Assembly: GCA_003427395.1 (NCBI GenBank)
Contig: BFEA01000251.1
Coordinates: forward strand, 577,142-598,827
Reading direction: 5' to 3'
DNA: 21,686 nucleotides
Source of the DNA: Chara braunii
Lineage: Eukaryota > Streptophyta > Charophyceae > Charales > Characeae
This document shows, piece after piece, positions 9,114 to 16,736 of this stretch. Made by a program: the position numbers and the translations under genes. The notes beneath the pieces are model-generated. The model was not told the DNA's origin. It did not search any database and was given only the letters and a program-made list of their open reading frames with translations. Numbering within the stretch: the first letter of the stretch is position 1; each line of letters opens with the position of its first letter.

Positions 9114-10079
9114 ATTTGATTGGCTCCATTTGAAATGGAAGCATTGTCAGCACATCCAAAGTCAACCATCAACATCACACCAGTTTTCTCACACTTCGCC
9201 AATAACGTTTCTGTTTGCCGTTGTGCCTCTGTGAGCTCTGCCTTTGTCTGCCCCAGCTTATCTGTCAGAGCCATAACCTGACGCCTCTTCTCTTCTCTCT
9301 CCTCACTGAGTTCCAGTTCCATCTGCTTAATCTTTCTTTCCATTTCCCGTCTTCCCACGAAAGGAACAAGCTTCATTCCGAATTGGGGCTCTACTACAGT
9401 GACGTCTCCTTCATCGGTCTCACATATGACAGCAGGAGTGAGTGTCATATCCATGGAGATTGCTCTCCGCATGCTCACCTTGGTTAACAGCATGCCTCTC
9501 CTCTTCTCTCCTGCAGCTGCTTCCATTACACGGGTGTTGTGTGGTTTCTTCTGCAGTACATCCTCTAACTTTGATATGGATGCCATCTGTGACTCCACCA
9601 TTGATTGTGCCACTGCCAGATCCTTGGTTAATGCTGCATTCCCCTCAAAGAGCCTCTCCATTTGCTCCTGCGCCTGGGCATGTTCTTTATCTGCATGTAG
9701 AGCACCTGCAGCAACAGTAGCACTCACAGGTGATTCAAGTTGTTCCTCCCTTTCTTCTGGCTTCCCCCGCCTCCTGCTACGCTCCTCTTCGCCTGCATCC
9801 AAAACCTGAACCCTAGCCTCCAATTCTGCAACCTGTCTTCTCAGGAGTTCTCTCTCCTCTGTCCCTTTGCCCAATTTCTTTCCTATGCAGTCGATTTCCT
9901 CCTGTAGCCTATCACAGTCTCTAACCAACTCTTCTCTCTGCCTCTCTTGCAGCTCCAAAACCTCTCCAGAGACACAAATGTTTGCCTTCAGTTCTTCCGA
10001 CTCCTCTCCATGGGACAAACACCTATCCTCTGCCTCTCGGAGTTGTCTGTATTTCTGCGTCCTGCTCTGTGCCAGCTCT
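9062..10079 (-). CDS. Coiled-coil locus, block of about 340 codons
   Basis: Strong heptad sequence opens the block (ELAQSRTQKYRQLREAEDR, then LQERQREELVRDCDRLQEEI). A non-helical stretch of about 60 residues follows (near SMDMTLTPAVICETDEGD and GMKLVPFVGRREM), then more coiled coil (QMELELSEEREEKRRQ), ending at TAA 9062-9064. It is in frame with 10334-10652 through 10080-10337, which either is a GT-AG intron or carries six in-frame stops. Confidence 0.65.
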
Positions 10080-10337
10080 CTGCAAAACGTTGACAATCTG
10101 CTTCAGGCTTCGTCGTACCACTTGCATGTGGACTGCTCGCGGCTCTCCTTCAACAGGCATGTCACTACTCAAACACGGCATCATGTTTCATAGGCTTGCC
10201 AGAGAACTTCGCTCAATATCTCTGCATGTTCCGTTTGCTTCATTGTCACAGCATCCCCTCTTTTCCTGCGCTTCCCTTAGGTGTGTGTGAACCTCATGGG
10301 AGAAGCCTCTAAACAGCTTAAGCAGCTTCTTCATTAC
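10080..10337 (-). other. Candidate intron (258 nt) holding six in-frame stops
   Basis: The minus-strand 5' end is GAGGAGAA|GTAATG and the 3' end TTTTGCAG|AGAGCTGG. Splicing joins LEEEK to ELAQSRT in the same coiled-coil frame (phase 2). All six in-frame stops of the region (10334, 10331, 10277, 10181, 10169, 10103) lie inside it, and its translation loses the coiled-coil character. The alternative is a heavily mutated exon. Confidence 0.6.
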
Positions 10338-10652
10338 TTCTCCTCTTCGAGTTTCAGAATAATCCCTCTCTTTTCCTCCACCTCTTCTGCCATCAGCTGT
10401 GTCATTTCATGAGAGTACCTGAGCTTCTGCTTCACACTCTCCAGCTCTGCAGTTTTCAAGGCCTCAGAGGCCATCACCTTGTCGATGGGACGCCGCCGCA
10501 TGTCTGCCCCATGCGGCCATGCTGCATAACGTCCCTCCTTCCTCCCAACCTCATCCGAAACCCCTTTCAGTGACGTGCTTTCGTTTTCAGCTTCATATTC
10601 CTTCCTTTCTGATAGCTGCAAAGCCAATTCCAATCCATCAGTTGTCTGCTGC
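10334..10652 (-). CDS. Coiled-coil locus, block downstream of the poly(A) retroposon
   Basis: About 105 codons: GLELALQLSERKEYEAENES, then a Gly/Pro-containing linker (AAWPHGADMRRRPIDK), then ELESVKQKLRYSHEMTQL leading into a Lys/Glu-rich end at TAA 10334. The apparent ATG at 10657 is inside the TSD/tail zone of the retroposon and is not a start. With the 500-nt insertion removed the frame is the same as that of 11139-14730. Confidence 0.65.
10639..10652. repeat. TSD of the poly(A) retroposon, left copy
   Basis: CAGTTGTCTGCTGC matches CAGTTGTCTGTTGC at 11139-11152 with one mismatch, exactly 500 bp apart. Confidence 0.8.
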
Positions 10653-11138
10653 ATCATCCTTTTTTTTTTTCTTTTTTTTCATGGTCCTGGCTCCTTCTAT
10701 TCTGGGGAGCGTCAGTCCGGTTCCTACTCCACCAGCGAGTCGGAATTATACACAACAATTAAGACACACTCACGCCTCCTTCCGTCTGGCCGAAGGACCC
10801 CTGAGCAGCATTGATTACTCCATCTTGACGGAGGATTGACTGTCAGCTTGCCATGACACCCTCTCTCCTCTCAGACCTGGTGGCTAGGTCTGTCAGATAG
10901 TTCTATATTCCTAGAAAGAGTTTGCCCGGTTGTCTTGTCTGTCCCTTGTAATTCCTTTTATTGATCCTTACCCGAGAGCCACCACCCTGTCCCCTGCCCG
11001 AAATTTCTCTACCCTCTCTGAAAATCCCTTAAACCCTTGATCCCTAAACCCATGACTACTATCCTGCTCTATGACACCCTTACTTCCGTCTTATCCACCC
11101 CTCATGGATGTCTGATCATGGAATGTCTTGTCCACCCG
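10653..11138 (-). mobile_element. Poly(A) retroposon, probably 5'-truncated LINE
   Basis: Read on the minus strand, 486 bp of non-coding sequence end in an A-rich tail (ACCATG then about 20 nt of A with one G), seen on the plus strand as the T tract 10660-10679. A 14-bp TSD with one mismatch flanks it (10639-10652 and 11139-11152). Near the 3' end is a hairpin of the TCCTTCG/CGGAAGGA type, a feature often seen in LINE 3' UTRs. It has no reverse transcriptase frame. Removing 500 bp restores coiled-coil codons across the junction in the same frame, showing that it inserted into an existing coding region. A SINE or processed transcript is an alternative identity. Confidence 0.85.
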
Positions 11139-11152
11139 CAGTTGTCTGTTGC
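11139..11152. repeat. TSD of the poly(A) retroposon, right copy
   Basis: CAGTTGTCTGTTGC, the partner of 10639-10652. Confidence 0.8.
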
Positions 11153-11176
11153 CGGTGAATCCTTCCTGGGGTTGAG

Positions 11177-11362
11177 TTATGCCACTCTTTCCAGCAAATA
11201 CGGTCTTCTCGTAACTCCGCAATCTTGCCGTTTATCAACCAGTTCTTGCTGAAGGTCCATCTCTCCCTCTTTCATTGTTCCTCGTCCTCCGTCCATGACT
11301 GTTTGGTCTTCCTCCATCTGCAGAGGATTTCGGCTTGTATCATCATTTTCGTCTCCACCCAA
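11177..11362 (-). CDS. Alternative-frame acidic block of the coiled-coil locus
   Basis: This frame reads GGDENDDTSRNPLQMEEDQT and EGEMDLQQELVDKRQD, which looks more like protein than the overlapping main frame (which hits TGA 11272). The main frame then looks coding again at GKIAELREDRICWKEW (about 11160-11230). Two compensating 1-nt shifts, at homopolymers near 11360 and 11230, would explain this; so would a short intron. Confidence 0.4.
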   Translation of the reverse strand: MGGDENDDTSRNPLQMEEDQTVMDGGRGTMKEGEMDLQQELVDKRQDCGVTRRPYLLERVA

Positions 11363-11970
11363 ACTTTCTCGCGTGGGCTGGACAGTCCTTCAATCGTTCT
11401 GCTGCATCTTTCCTTCCATATGACCCATAATGTTATTTCATGATCTTTCATGATTTCTTCCAAAGCCTTTCTTTCGACCTCTTCCTTCAGCTTCTCAATC
11501 TGTTGTTTCATCATTTCTGACTCCTGCTTCAGCTCATCCATGGCCCATGTGATGGCCTTGAACTTTCTTTTCCGTGCAAGTCTCTTCTCCTCGGCCTGAA
11601 CAGCCTTAGCCTCCAGCATCAATAGCGCATCCCCAAGGTCAGCCAAAAGCTTTTGCTGCTCAAAGCGCTCTGCTTCCGACTGCCGTCGCTTCCTTGAGAC
11701 CCGAGCTAATTGCTGAACCATCTCTGTCAACTTACGAATTTCATCATCTTTCCTCTTTACATCCATCCTAACAATTTCAAGCTCTTTTCTACAGCGTTCA
11801 ACCTTGGCTGACTCCCTCTGCAGATCTGATTCCCTCAAGTTTATATCCCTCTGCATCGGTGCCATCCTTGACTCCAGGAACACCTCTCTTTCCTGAGCCT
11901 CTCTCAAATCCATGACATCCTGGACTTCCTCCAACAAGACTGGTCCAGTTCTTTGCCATTCCCTCTGCAC
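11272..11970 (-). CDS. Coiled-coil locus, block of about 230 codons
   Basis: Continuous helix-forming sequence, for example DLREAQEREVFLESRM, EIVRMDVKRKDDEIRKLTEM and KQQIEKLKEEVERKALEEIM, ends at TGA 11272. The 5' side is in the same frame as 11977-12405 across a single TAG. The reading frame start (GTG) is only the position after that stop and not a translation start. Confidence 0.7.
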   Translation of the reverse strand: MQREWQRTGPVLLEEVQDVMDLREAQEREVFLESRMAPMQRDINLRESDLQRESAKVERCRKELEIVRMDVKRKDDEIRKLTEMVQQLARVSRKRRQSEAERFEQQKLLADLGDALLMLEAKAVQAEEKRLARKRKFKAITWAMDELKQESEMMKQQIEKLKEEVERKALEEIMKDHEITLWVIWKERCSRTIEGLSSPREKVWVETKMMIQAEILCRWRKTKQSWTEDEEQ

Positions 11971-12069
11971 ATGTTCCTACCCCTTTCTTCCATCCTTGCG
12001 CACACTCACAAGAGCCTTGAACTTCTGTCCCAGACCTTCTTCCCAACCTTGCAGTTCGCCCCCACTCAC
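11965..12069 (-). other. Candidate intron (105 nt) containing TAG 11977
   Basis: The donor is GAGAAG|GTGAGT, a near-perfect consensus, and the acceptor CATGTGCAG|AGG. Splicing is phase 0 and joins GWGEK to REWQRTG in frame. A weaker donor within it (CTT|GTGAGT) would give a 45-nt intron with the same acceptor. If this is spliced, the TAG is not a nonsense mutation. Confidence 0.5.
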
Positions 12070-12405
12070 CTTCTCTCCCCAGCCTTCATTCTTCTGTTTC
12101 ATGTCCTCCCTCATCACCCTTAATCGCGACTGCAGTAATCCCTCTGATAGGCATTTTCCAGAGATCGATCCCTCACCCTCAGTTCCGTTCACCAACTTTG
12201 ATGCCTCCTGCTTCCTCTCTAAGATATCCTTCTTTAACTCCTCTAGTTCGACATTGGTCTTTTCCAATCTGGTACGAATAATCTCCACCAACTCTCTACC
12301 ATCCTTAAGTTCGTCGGTCAGCAATGCTGCCTGCATCGCTTTGTTTGCCATCATCATGGTGTGTGCTTCCAGCGAGTGTCTCTCGACATGCTCGCATTCC
12401 AACAC
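11977..12405 (-). CDS. Coiled-coil locus, block of about 140 codons
   Basis: Coiled coil such as LVEIIRTRLEKTNVELEELK is followed by a Gly-rich linker (NGTEGEGSISGK) and a final helix. The same frame extends 5' past the apparent start through WEELKEEGDLP to TGA 12502, so the block joins the large one upstream. Confidence 0.65.
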   Translation of the reverse strand: MLECEHVERHSLEAHTMMMANKAMQAALLTDELKDGRELVEIIRTRLEKTNVELEELKKDILERKQEASKLVNGTEGEGSISGKCLSEGLLQSRLRVMREDMKQKNEGWGEKVSGGELQGWEEGLGQKFKALVSVRKDGRKG

Positions 12406-12451
12406 AGGAAGATCTCCCTCCTCCTTGAGTTCTTCCCATCTTTGTGCCTGC

Positions 12452-12550
12452 CTGTTCTCAATTTCTGATGGAGTGCCTTTTTGCGTGTTTCCATCATTTC
12501 CTCAAGAAGGCTTGGAAGTCACATCCCTCAGCAGAGCTGCCTTCACATAC
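12452..12550 (-). other. Candidate intron (99 nt) containing TGA 12502
   Basis: The donor is GCCTT|GTATGT and the acceptor GAGAACAG|GCAGGC, phase 2, joining PMRAL to QAQRWEEL in frame. The acceptor lacks a pyrimidine tract, so this is weaker than the 11965-12069 candidate. The alternative is a CGA-to-TGA nonsense change. Confidence 0.35.
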
Positions 12551-13986
12551 AAGGCCCTCATCGGTATAATCTGCTCATCTTTCAGCTGGGTCAAATTGTC
12601 TTTTCGTTGGACCACCGCCAACCTCTCCAGCCCTTGCATTCTCCACTGCAACTCTGCTGATGTGATCCTTGCATTCTGCAGCTCCATTTGCACCTCCGTC
12701 AGCTCCATACATGCCTTATTGAATAACTGCTCCATCTTCTCTTTGTCCTTCCTCAGATATGTGAGCTCCTCGACATCTTCCTCCATCTGAAGAATTTTAT
12801 CGTTCATAAGCTCCAATCGACTGCTCTTCTCCTCTACGGTGGCCTCCAGTTGTTCAACTTTATCTTCCAGCATTAGTGATTTCTCTGCGGCAATATTGGC
12901 CTTGAACTCTTCTTCCTCCAGCCGCTTCCTCAGTCTCACAATTACTTCTCCCATCTGTATTATTTTGTGGGCTATCACTTGCACATCTTCCTGAAGTTGA
13001 GCAATTAGTGCCAACTGATCTCCGGCTATCATTGCCAGCTCGTTGCGTTCTCTCTCCACTCTTGCCATTACGTCTTCCCCTTCCACCAGACACTTCTCCC
13101 TTGCAAGCATCCTTTTTTCAAGAAGCTCCATCTGTGCCCTAGCTTGTCCCAAAGCTTCCACTGCATGGTCAATGCACACCTGCAAACTGCTAGCTTCCTC
13201 GCGGACCATAATGATTTCCTCCTCCTTTGAAGCCTTCTCCATATCTAACTCTACGAGTCTGACTGCCATCTCTTCTGCTTGTGCCACTGCTTCCCGCTTG
13301 GTCAACACTTCTTCCTTAAACTCTTTCAGGCTTGCTCTTGTTTCCTGCAATCCGTTACCTAGAGATGCCAGTGTATCTCTCAGTGACCTTTCCACAATTA
13401 CCTTTGCAACCACCTCATTCCTTAGCTCATCAACCTTCACACGAAGAATGTCCTCCCTTTCCCCGCCCTTCTTCATCACCCTGTCAAGCTCTTCCATGGC
13501 AACCTTCTCATCCCTCATACTCTCCAACAACTCATCCCTCTCCTCCTCGACTGTAGTCAACCTCGCTTGTAACTCCTTCACACTTCCTTCTGTTATAGCC
13601 AAAACACATTCATAGCCTTCACATTTTTTCCTGAGCATATCTATCTCCTCACTTCTCTCTTCCAGCTTTCCTTCCATATCCAATGCCTCTGCTTCCAGCC
13701 TCTCTAGTTCCTCTCTTACTTGTTTGCGCTCGGACTCGCATTCTTGAACCTTCTGTCTCAAGCTCTCCAAGGCCTCTGCTGCCTCCTTGACAGAGTCACT
13801 GTCCCCTTCAATGTTCATTGTCATTCGTACCTCATCGAGCTCCCTGCAGGACTCCTCCACTTGTTCCCACGCCAGCTTCTCCAGCTTTTCAGATTCTGCC
13901 AGTTGGGTTTGGAGCTCCCCAATCACCTTCTCCATCATGCAGCTCTTTTCCTGCCATCCTCTGATGCCTGCTGTCAATCTAGTCAA
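12502..13986 (-). CDS. Coiled-coil locus, largest open block (494 codons)
   Basis: An uninterrupted coiled coil of almost 500 residues, with repeated patterns like LEELDRVMKKG, VCIDHAVEALGQARAQMELL and VEQLEATVEEKSSRLELM. Pro is almost absent. It carries no enzymatic motif. The first residues continue in frame 5' across TAG 14011 into the preceding block, so TTG 13986 is not a real start. The mirror-strand open frames over this region are shadows created by its codon bias. The length of this intact stretch argues that decay is recent or that selection persisted. Confidence 0.75.
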   Translation of the reverse strand: MTRLTAGIRGWQEKSCMMEKVIGELQTQLAESEKLEKLAWEQVEESCRELDEVRMTMNIEGDSDSVKEAAEALESLRQKVQECESERKQVREELERLEAEALDMEGKLEERSEEIDMLRKKCEGYECVLAITEGSVKELQARLTTVEEERDELLESMRDEKVAMEELDRVMKKGGEREDILRVKVDELRNEVVAKVIVERSLRDTLASLGNGLQETRASLKEFKEEVLTKREAVAQAEEMAVRLVELDMEKASKEEEIIMVREEASSLQVCIDHAVEALGQARAQMELLEKRMLAREKCLVEGEDVMARVERERNELAMIAGDQLALIAQLQEDVQVIAHKIIQMGEVIVRLRKRLEEEEFKANIAAEKSLMLEDKVEQLEATVEEKSSRLELMNDKILQMEEDVEELTYLRKDKEKMEQLFNKACMELTEVQMELQNARITSAELQWRMQGLERLAVVQRKDNLTQLKDEQIIPMRALYVKAALLRDVTSKPS

Positions 13987-14010
13987 CTTTTCTTCTGATT
14001 CCTGCAGCCT

Positions 14011-14781
14011 CTACTTCAATCGCTCACCTAGCTCATATGCCTTGTGAGCCACCTCACCCAGCTCCAACACATTCTCAGCATTGATGGAGGTGGTCACCAT
14101 CAAAGTGTTTGCACATGGTGGCTGCTGCACCTCAGCATCCATGACCAAGTGATTGTCCCTCGTTCCCTGTACGCTCTCATCTCGCTTTCCCCCAGCTTCA
14201 CAAGCCCTTTCGAGACTCCTGAACACCAGCTCCATCTCACTCCTTGTCTGCCTTTCTCTTCTCTCTGTGTCCATCAACTTTGACTGAAGCTTGGTGATGA
14301 CATCCTCCATCTCAGTCTTCTTTGTTCCGTATTCCTTGAACTCACATGACATGCTATTGACTTGATTCACATTAGTCTTCAGAGCAGACTCCATATCCTC
14401 TCTTGCCTTTTCGGTCTTCTCAACCACCGTCTTCATCTCCATGATTACCAATTCCTTCCCAGTTAATGCCTCATCCTTTGCTCGAAGCTGTTGATGCAGT
14501 GTCTCTCCTTCTATCTCACACTTCAGCTTGGCCTCTCTATCTTCCAGTCGCTTCTTCCATTCCTCTATCTCTAGCTCAAGCCACTTTGTCTCTTCCTTTT
14601 TTGCACATACCTTTTCCATCAGCAACTCGTGGTTCAATTCAACATGTCGCCTGCTGTCCTCAGCCATGGTGAACCTTGCAGCAAGTGTTTCCAGCCGTTG
14701 TTCAAGCTCATCCTTATCCGGATTGGCCAGTTTTCTGCAATTCCTTCTGTGTGGAATGCACGGTCTTGTCCAGTTCTTCAT
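14011..14781 (-). CDS. Coiled-coil locus, block of about 240 codons
   Basis: Coiled coil from about 14730 (DELEQRLETLAARF) to ELGERLK, ended by TAG 14011-14013. The codons after the TAG read RLQESEEKLTRL in the same frame, so Gln (CAG) at the stop would give a perfect heptad run. No intron of credible size removes this stop. Near the 5' end (14735-14780) the coiled-coil reading lies in another frame (NEELDKTVHSTQKELQK), showing two 1-nt insertions at A homopolymers. The ATG at 14781 therefore arises from a frameshift. Confidence 0.7.
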   Translation of the reverse strand: MKNWTRPCIPHRRNCRKLANPDKDELEQRLETLAARFTMAEDSRRHVELNHELLMEKVCAKKEETKWLELEIEEWKKRLEDREAKLKCEIEGETLHQQLRAKDEALTGKELVIMEMKTVVEKTEKAREDMESALKTNVNQVNSMSCEFKEYGTKKTEMEDVITKLQSKLMDTERRERQTRSEMELVFRSLERACEAGGKRDESVQGTRDNHLVMDAEVQQPPCANTLMVTTSINAENVLELGEVAHKAYELGERLK

Positions 14782-14783
14782 TT

Positions 14784-15275
14784 AAGTTCTTGCATCCTGG
14801 TCTCCTTAGCTTCAACCTGTCTTTGGAGCTCCTTTACCATGCGCTCCATGGACCTTGCCCTCTCAGTCAACAACACTTCCTTTTCCCTTCCCCTCCTCCA
14901 CAGTTCCACCGATTGACACTACATCCATCTCAAGATCATGGGTCCTCCACTGTTTGTCACCACTCTCCTCTGATCTTTAATCTTGTGCTTGAGTTTCACG
15001 AAGTCTACTTTCGAATGCTCTGGTTCCTCCACTACCATGTCTAAATTTTTCACTCTGCCAATTGATAACTCACCCTCTCTCTGCTGCCGCCGAATCCCAC
15101 ACTGTGTCTCGCCCAATTCTGCCCACAGTATGCCGAGCTGCATGTCCTTCTCTTTACATTCCTTTTCTCGGTTTTCTTTCTCATTCACCACCTGTTTAAG
15201 AACACTCTCCATCTCAGCCATCTTCTCCTGTTGTTGTTCATATTCCTCTTCAGCAGCTTCTGCCTTCCCCAGCCT
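14784..15275 (-). CDS. Coiled-coil locus, block downstream of the tandem SINE
   Basis: It starts GKAEAAEEEYEQQQEKMAEM directly after the inserted element and continues as coiled coil to HKIKDQRRVV. It passes TAG 14919 and stays in frame through LTERARSMERMVKELQRQVE to TGA 14778, where a 1-nt shift occurs. Open sequence 5' of 15276 belongs to the mobile element and is not part of the protein. Confidence 0.65.
15265..15275. repeat. TSD of the tandem SINE-like insertion, left copy
   Basis: TTCCCCAGCCT pairs with TTCCCCAACCT at 15946-15956, with one mismatch. Confidence 0.75.
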
Positions 15276-15945
15276 TTGGAAATACATTTTTATAAGTCCG
15301 CACTGTCCAAGGATCGAACATGTGACCTCCCTATCCGGAGGCAAACACTCAACCAAACGGTAAAGTGGACCGGGGTGAAAGTTAAGCCCCANGATGAGCA
15401 CTTAACCCCACCCCAACACGGGTACTCGTTTTTCCCCGTGATCCGGTGTACCTGGTCACACACATCCACAATCGGAGTAGACATAGCCACCACACAATGA
15501 AGACAAATTTTGCACACCAGCCGAAGCTAATGGCACCACCCGATCGTGCCCAAGCCACTGCAAGGTCGATCGAGTGGTTCTAATGCATTTGGAAATACAT
15601 TTTTATAAGTCCGCACTGTCCAAGGATCGAACACGTGACCTCCCTATCCGGAGGCAAACACTCAACCAAACGGTAAAGTGGACTGGGGTGAAAGTTAAGC
15701 CGCAAGATGAGCACTGAACTCCACCCCAACACGGGTACTCATTTTCCCCCGTGATCCGGTGTACCCGGTCACACACATGCACAATCGAAGTAGACATAGC
15801 CACCACACAATGAAGACAAATTTTGCACACCAGCCGAAGCTAATGGCACCACCCGATCGTGCCCAAGTCACTGCAAGGTCGATCGAGTGGTTCTAATGCA
15901 TTTGGAAATACATTTTTATAAGAACCCATCCGGTCGATCGAGTGG
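15276..15945 (-). mobile_element. Tandem tRNA-derived SINE-like element (313-bp units)
   Basis: Two near-identical units with an exact 313-bp period (boundaries at about 15275, 15588 and 15901), plus a short deleted third unit at the minus-strand 5' end. Each unit contains a tRNA-like segment (15296-15370 and 15609-15683, minus strand). It has a B box GTTCGATCC (15311-15319, 15624-15632), an A-box-like TGGTTGAGTGT and a partly paired acceptor stem (GTCC/GGAC). The insert is flanked by an 11-bp TSD with one mismatch. With one TSD it adds 681 bp, a multiple of three, and excision joins ELLERL to GKAEAAEEE in one frame. A single N at 15392 is an ambiguous base. Strand is taken from the A/B boxes. 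Confidence 0.88.
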
Positions 15946-15956
15946 TTCCCCAACCT
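15946..15956. repeat. TSD of the tandem SINE-like insertion, right copy
   Basis: TTCCCCAACCT, the partner of 15265-15275. Confidence 0.75.
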
Positions 15957-16124
15957 CTCTAACAGCTCGGTTTCCCGCAACAGCCAACTTCGTTCCTCCC
16001 CCTCACGTTTTCTCTGCATCTTCTCTATCATTACCTGCAGTTCATCAACAATGACTTTTGCACAACTTGTCTCCCTCTTCAGTCTCTCCTTTTCTTCAGA
16101 GATATCTTCATTCCCTTCCTTCAA
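15957..16124 (-). CDS. Coiled-coil locus, block upstream of the tandem SINE
   Basis: Helical sequence (NEDISEEKERLKRETSCAKV, IVDELQVMIEKMQRKREGEE) reaches LLERLG, where the insertion begins. Its open frame runs on into the mobile element but that part is not ancestral. The preceding block is in another frame, so a 1-nt shift or splice junction lies at about 16121-16140. Confidence 0.6.
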
Positions 16125-16327
16125 CCAAGCTCCTCGGCTCTGTCATTACTATCTCCCAGTCCACTTCTGTAGCCATCATCAATGGATAAGAACCCATCCG
16201 TCAAGGCCACCTCCTCTTGCATCTCCCCACCTTCGGTCCATGTGTTTGCCGCAAAATGACCTTGCAGGTCACTAAGATGTTCTTGCAAGCTTTCTTGCCC
16301 GCATTCACTCTCGGAGATTTTGCTCAA
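16121..16327 (-). CDS. Coiled-coil locus, acidic linker block
   Basis: Less helical, acidic sequence: QESLQEHLSDLQGHF, then EEVALTDGFLSIDDGYRSG. It lies in a frame different from both neighbours, which share one frame, so two compensating shifts (near 16320 and 16125) or two splice events bracket it. The alternative is that it is an intron, but its protein-like composition argues against that. Confidence 0.45.
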   Translation of the reverse strand: MSKISESECGQESLQEHLSDLQGHFAANTWTEGGEMQEEVALTDGFLSIDDGYRSGLGDSNDRAEELG

Positions 16328-16736
16328 CCTGTTCTATGACAAGCTTGATCTGATGGACCTCTGCCTCTGCGCATTCCGCTCTGGCACGCCACACTTCAGC
16401 ATCATTCTCTGCAGATTCACACCGCTTGCGGAGCTTCCCAAACTCTTCATCTCTCCGACCCAGTTGTTCCAGTGCCTCGTTCAGAGTGGACCCTGTGAGC
16501 TCCATATCCCTTGTCAGATTGCCCATTACTCCTCAGTATCGATCTGCACCCATACGCATTGGGGGCCGCAAATGCTCTGCGGGGGCTGCAACTTCCTCCT
16601 CAGTGTCTCACTTATCCATGTGCCCATCCATTGGCAGCAACTTATGGCTTCGTCTGTTTTCAGAAGGATTCACAGCCCATTTGACAGACCCCTTCAACCT
16701 ATGAAAAGGGGTATCGTGTACTGCTCTCAAGTCAAA
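16308..16736 (-). CDS. Coiled-coil locus, N-terminal block
   Basis: From the 5' side: a non-helical segment with HRLKGSVKWAVNPSENRR, an acidic/Pro-containing stretch (TEEEVAAPAEHLRPPM), then coiled coil from TRDMELTGSTLNEALEQL to LVIEQVEQNL. TGA 16608 and TGA 16533 interrupt it, both explicable as CGA-to-TGA. ATG 16524-16526 could serve as a downstream start for an intact N-terminus. Splice-acceptor-like sites lie near 16700-16750, so earlier exons may exist upstream. Confidence 0.5.

Larger units (their letters stand above)
8598..16736 (-). pseudogene. Giant coiled-coil protein locus, interrupted
   Basis: About 7 kb of minus-strand sequence (after subtracting two insertions) encodes almost continuous coiled coil: Glu/Lys/Arg/Gln-rich, heptad-spaced Leu/Ile/Val/Met, few Pro or Gly. 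The ancestral product would be roughly 2,300 residues, in the size range of golgin, kinectin or myosin-tail-like scaffold proteins. No motor, GRIP, SMC hinge/ATPase or membrane segment is visible, so the family stays open. The frame is broken by in-frame TGA 16608, TGA 16533, TAG 14919, TAG 14011, TGA 12502, TAG 11977 and TGA 11272, a stop cluster at 10103-10336, 1-nt shifts near 16320, 16125, 14781, 14735, 9100 and 8750, and two retroposons. Most stops allow CAG-to-TAG, CAA-to-TAA or CGA-to-TGA origin. Some lie in plausible introns (see separate entries). I favour a pseudogene, but a partly spliced living gene is possible. The 5' limit is uncertain. Confidence 0.75.

Noticed and set aside
11912-14916. 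Long plus-strand open frames (up to 292 codons)
   Set aside because: They are antisense shadows of the minus-strand coiled-coil blocks: Ser/Leu/Pro/Cys-rich with no coherent domains, as expected from the complement of GAG/AAG/CTG codons.
8598-16736. Alternative genetic code with stop codons reassigned to sense
   Set aside because: All three stop codons appear in frame, several sit in plausible introns, and true 1-nt shifts also occur. Mutational decay or splicing explains the pattern more simply.
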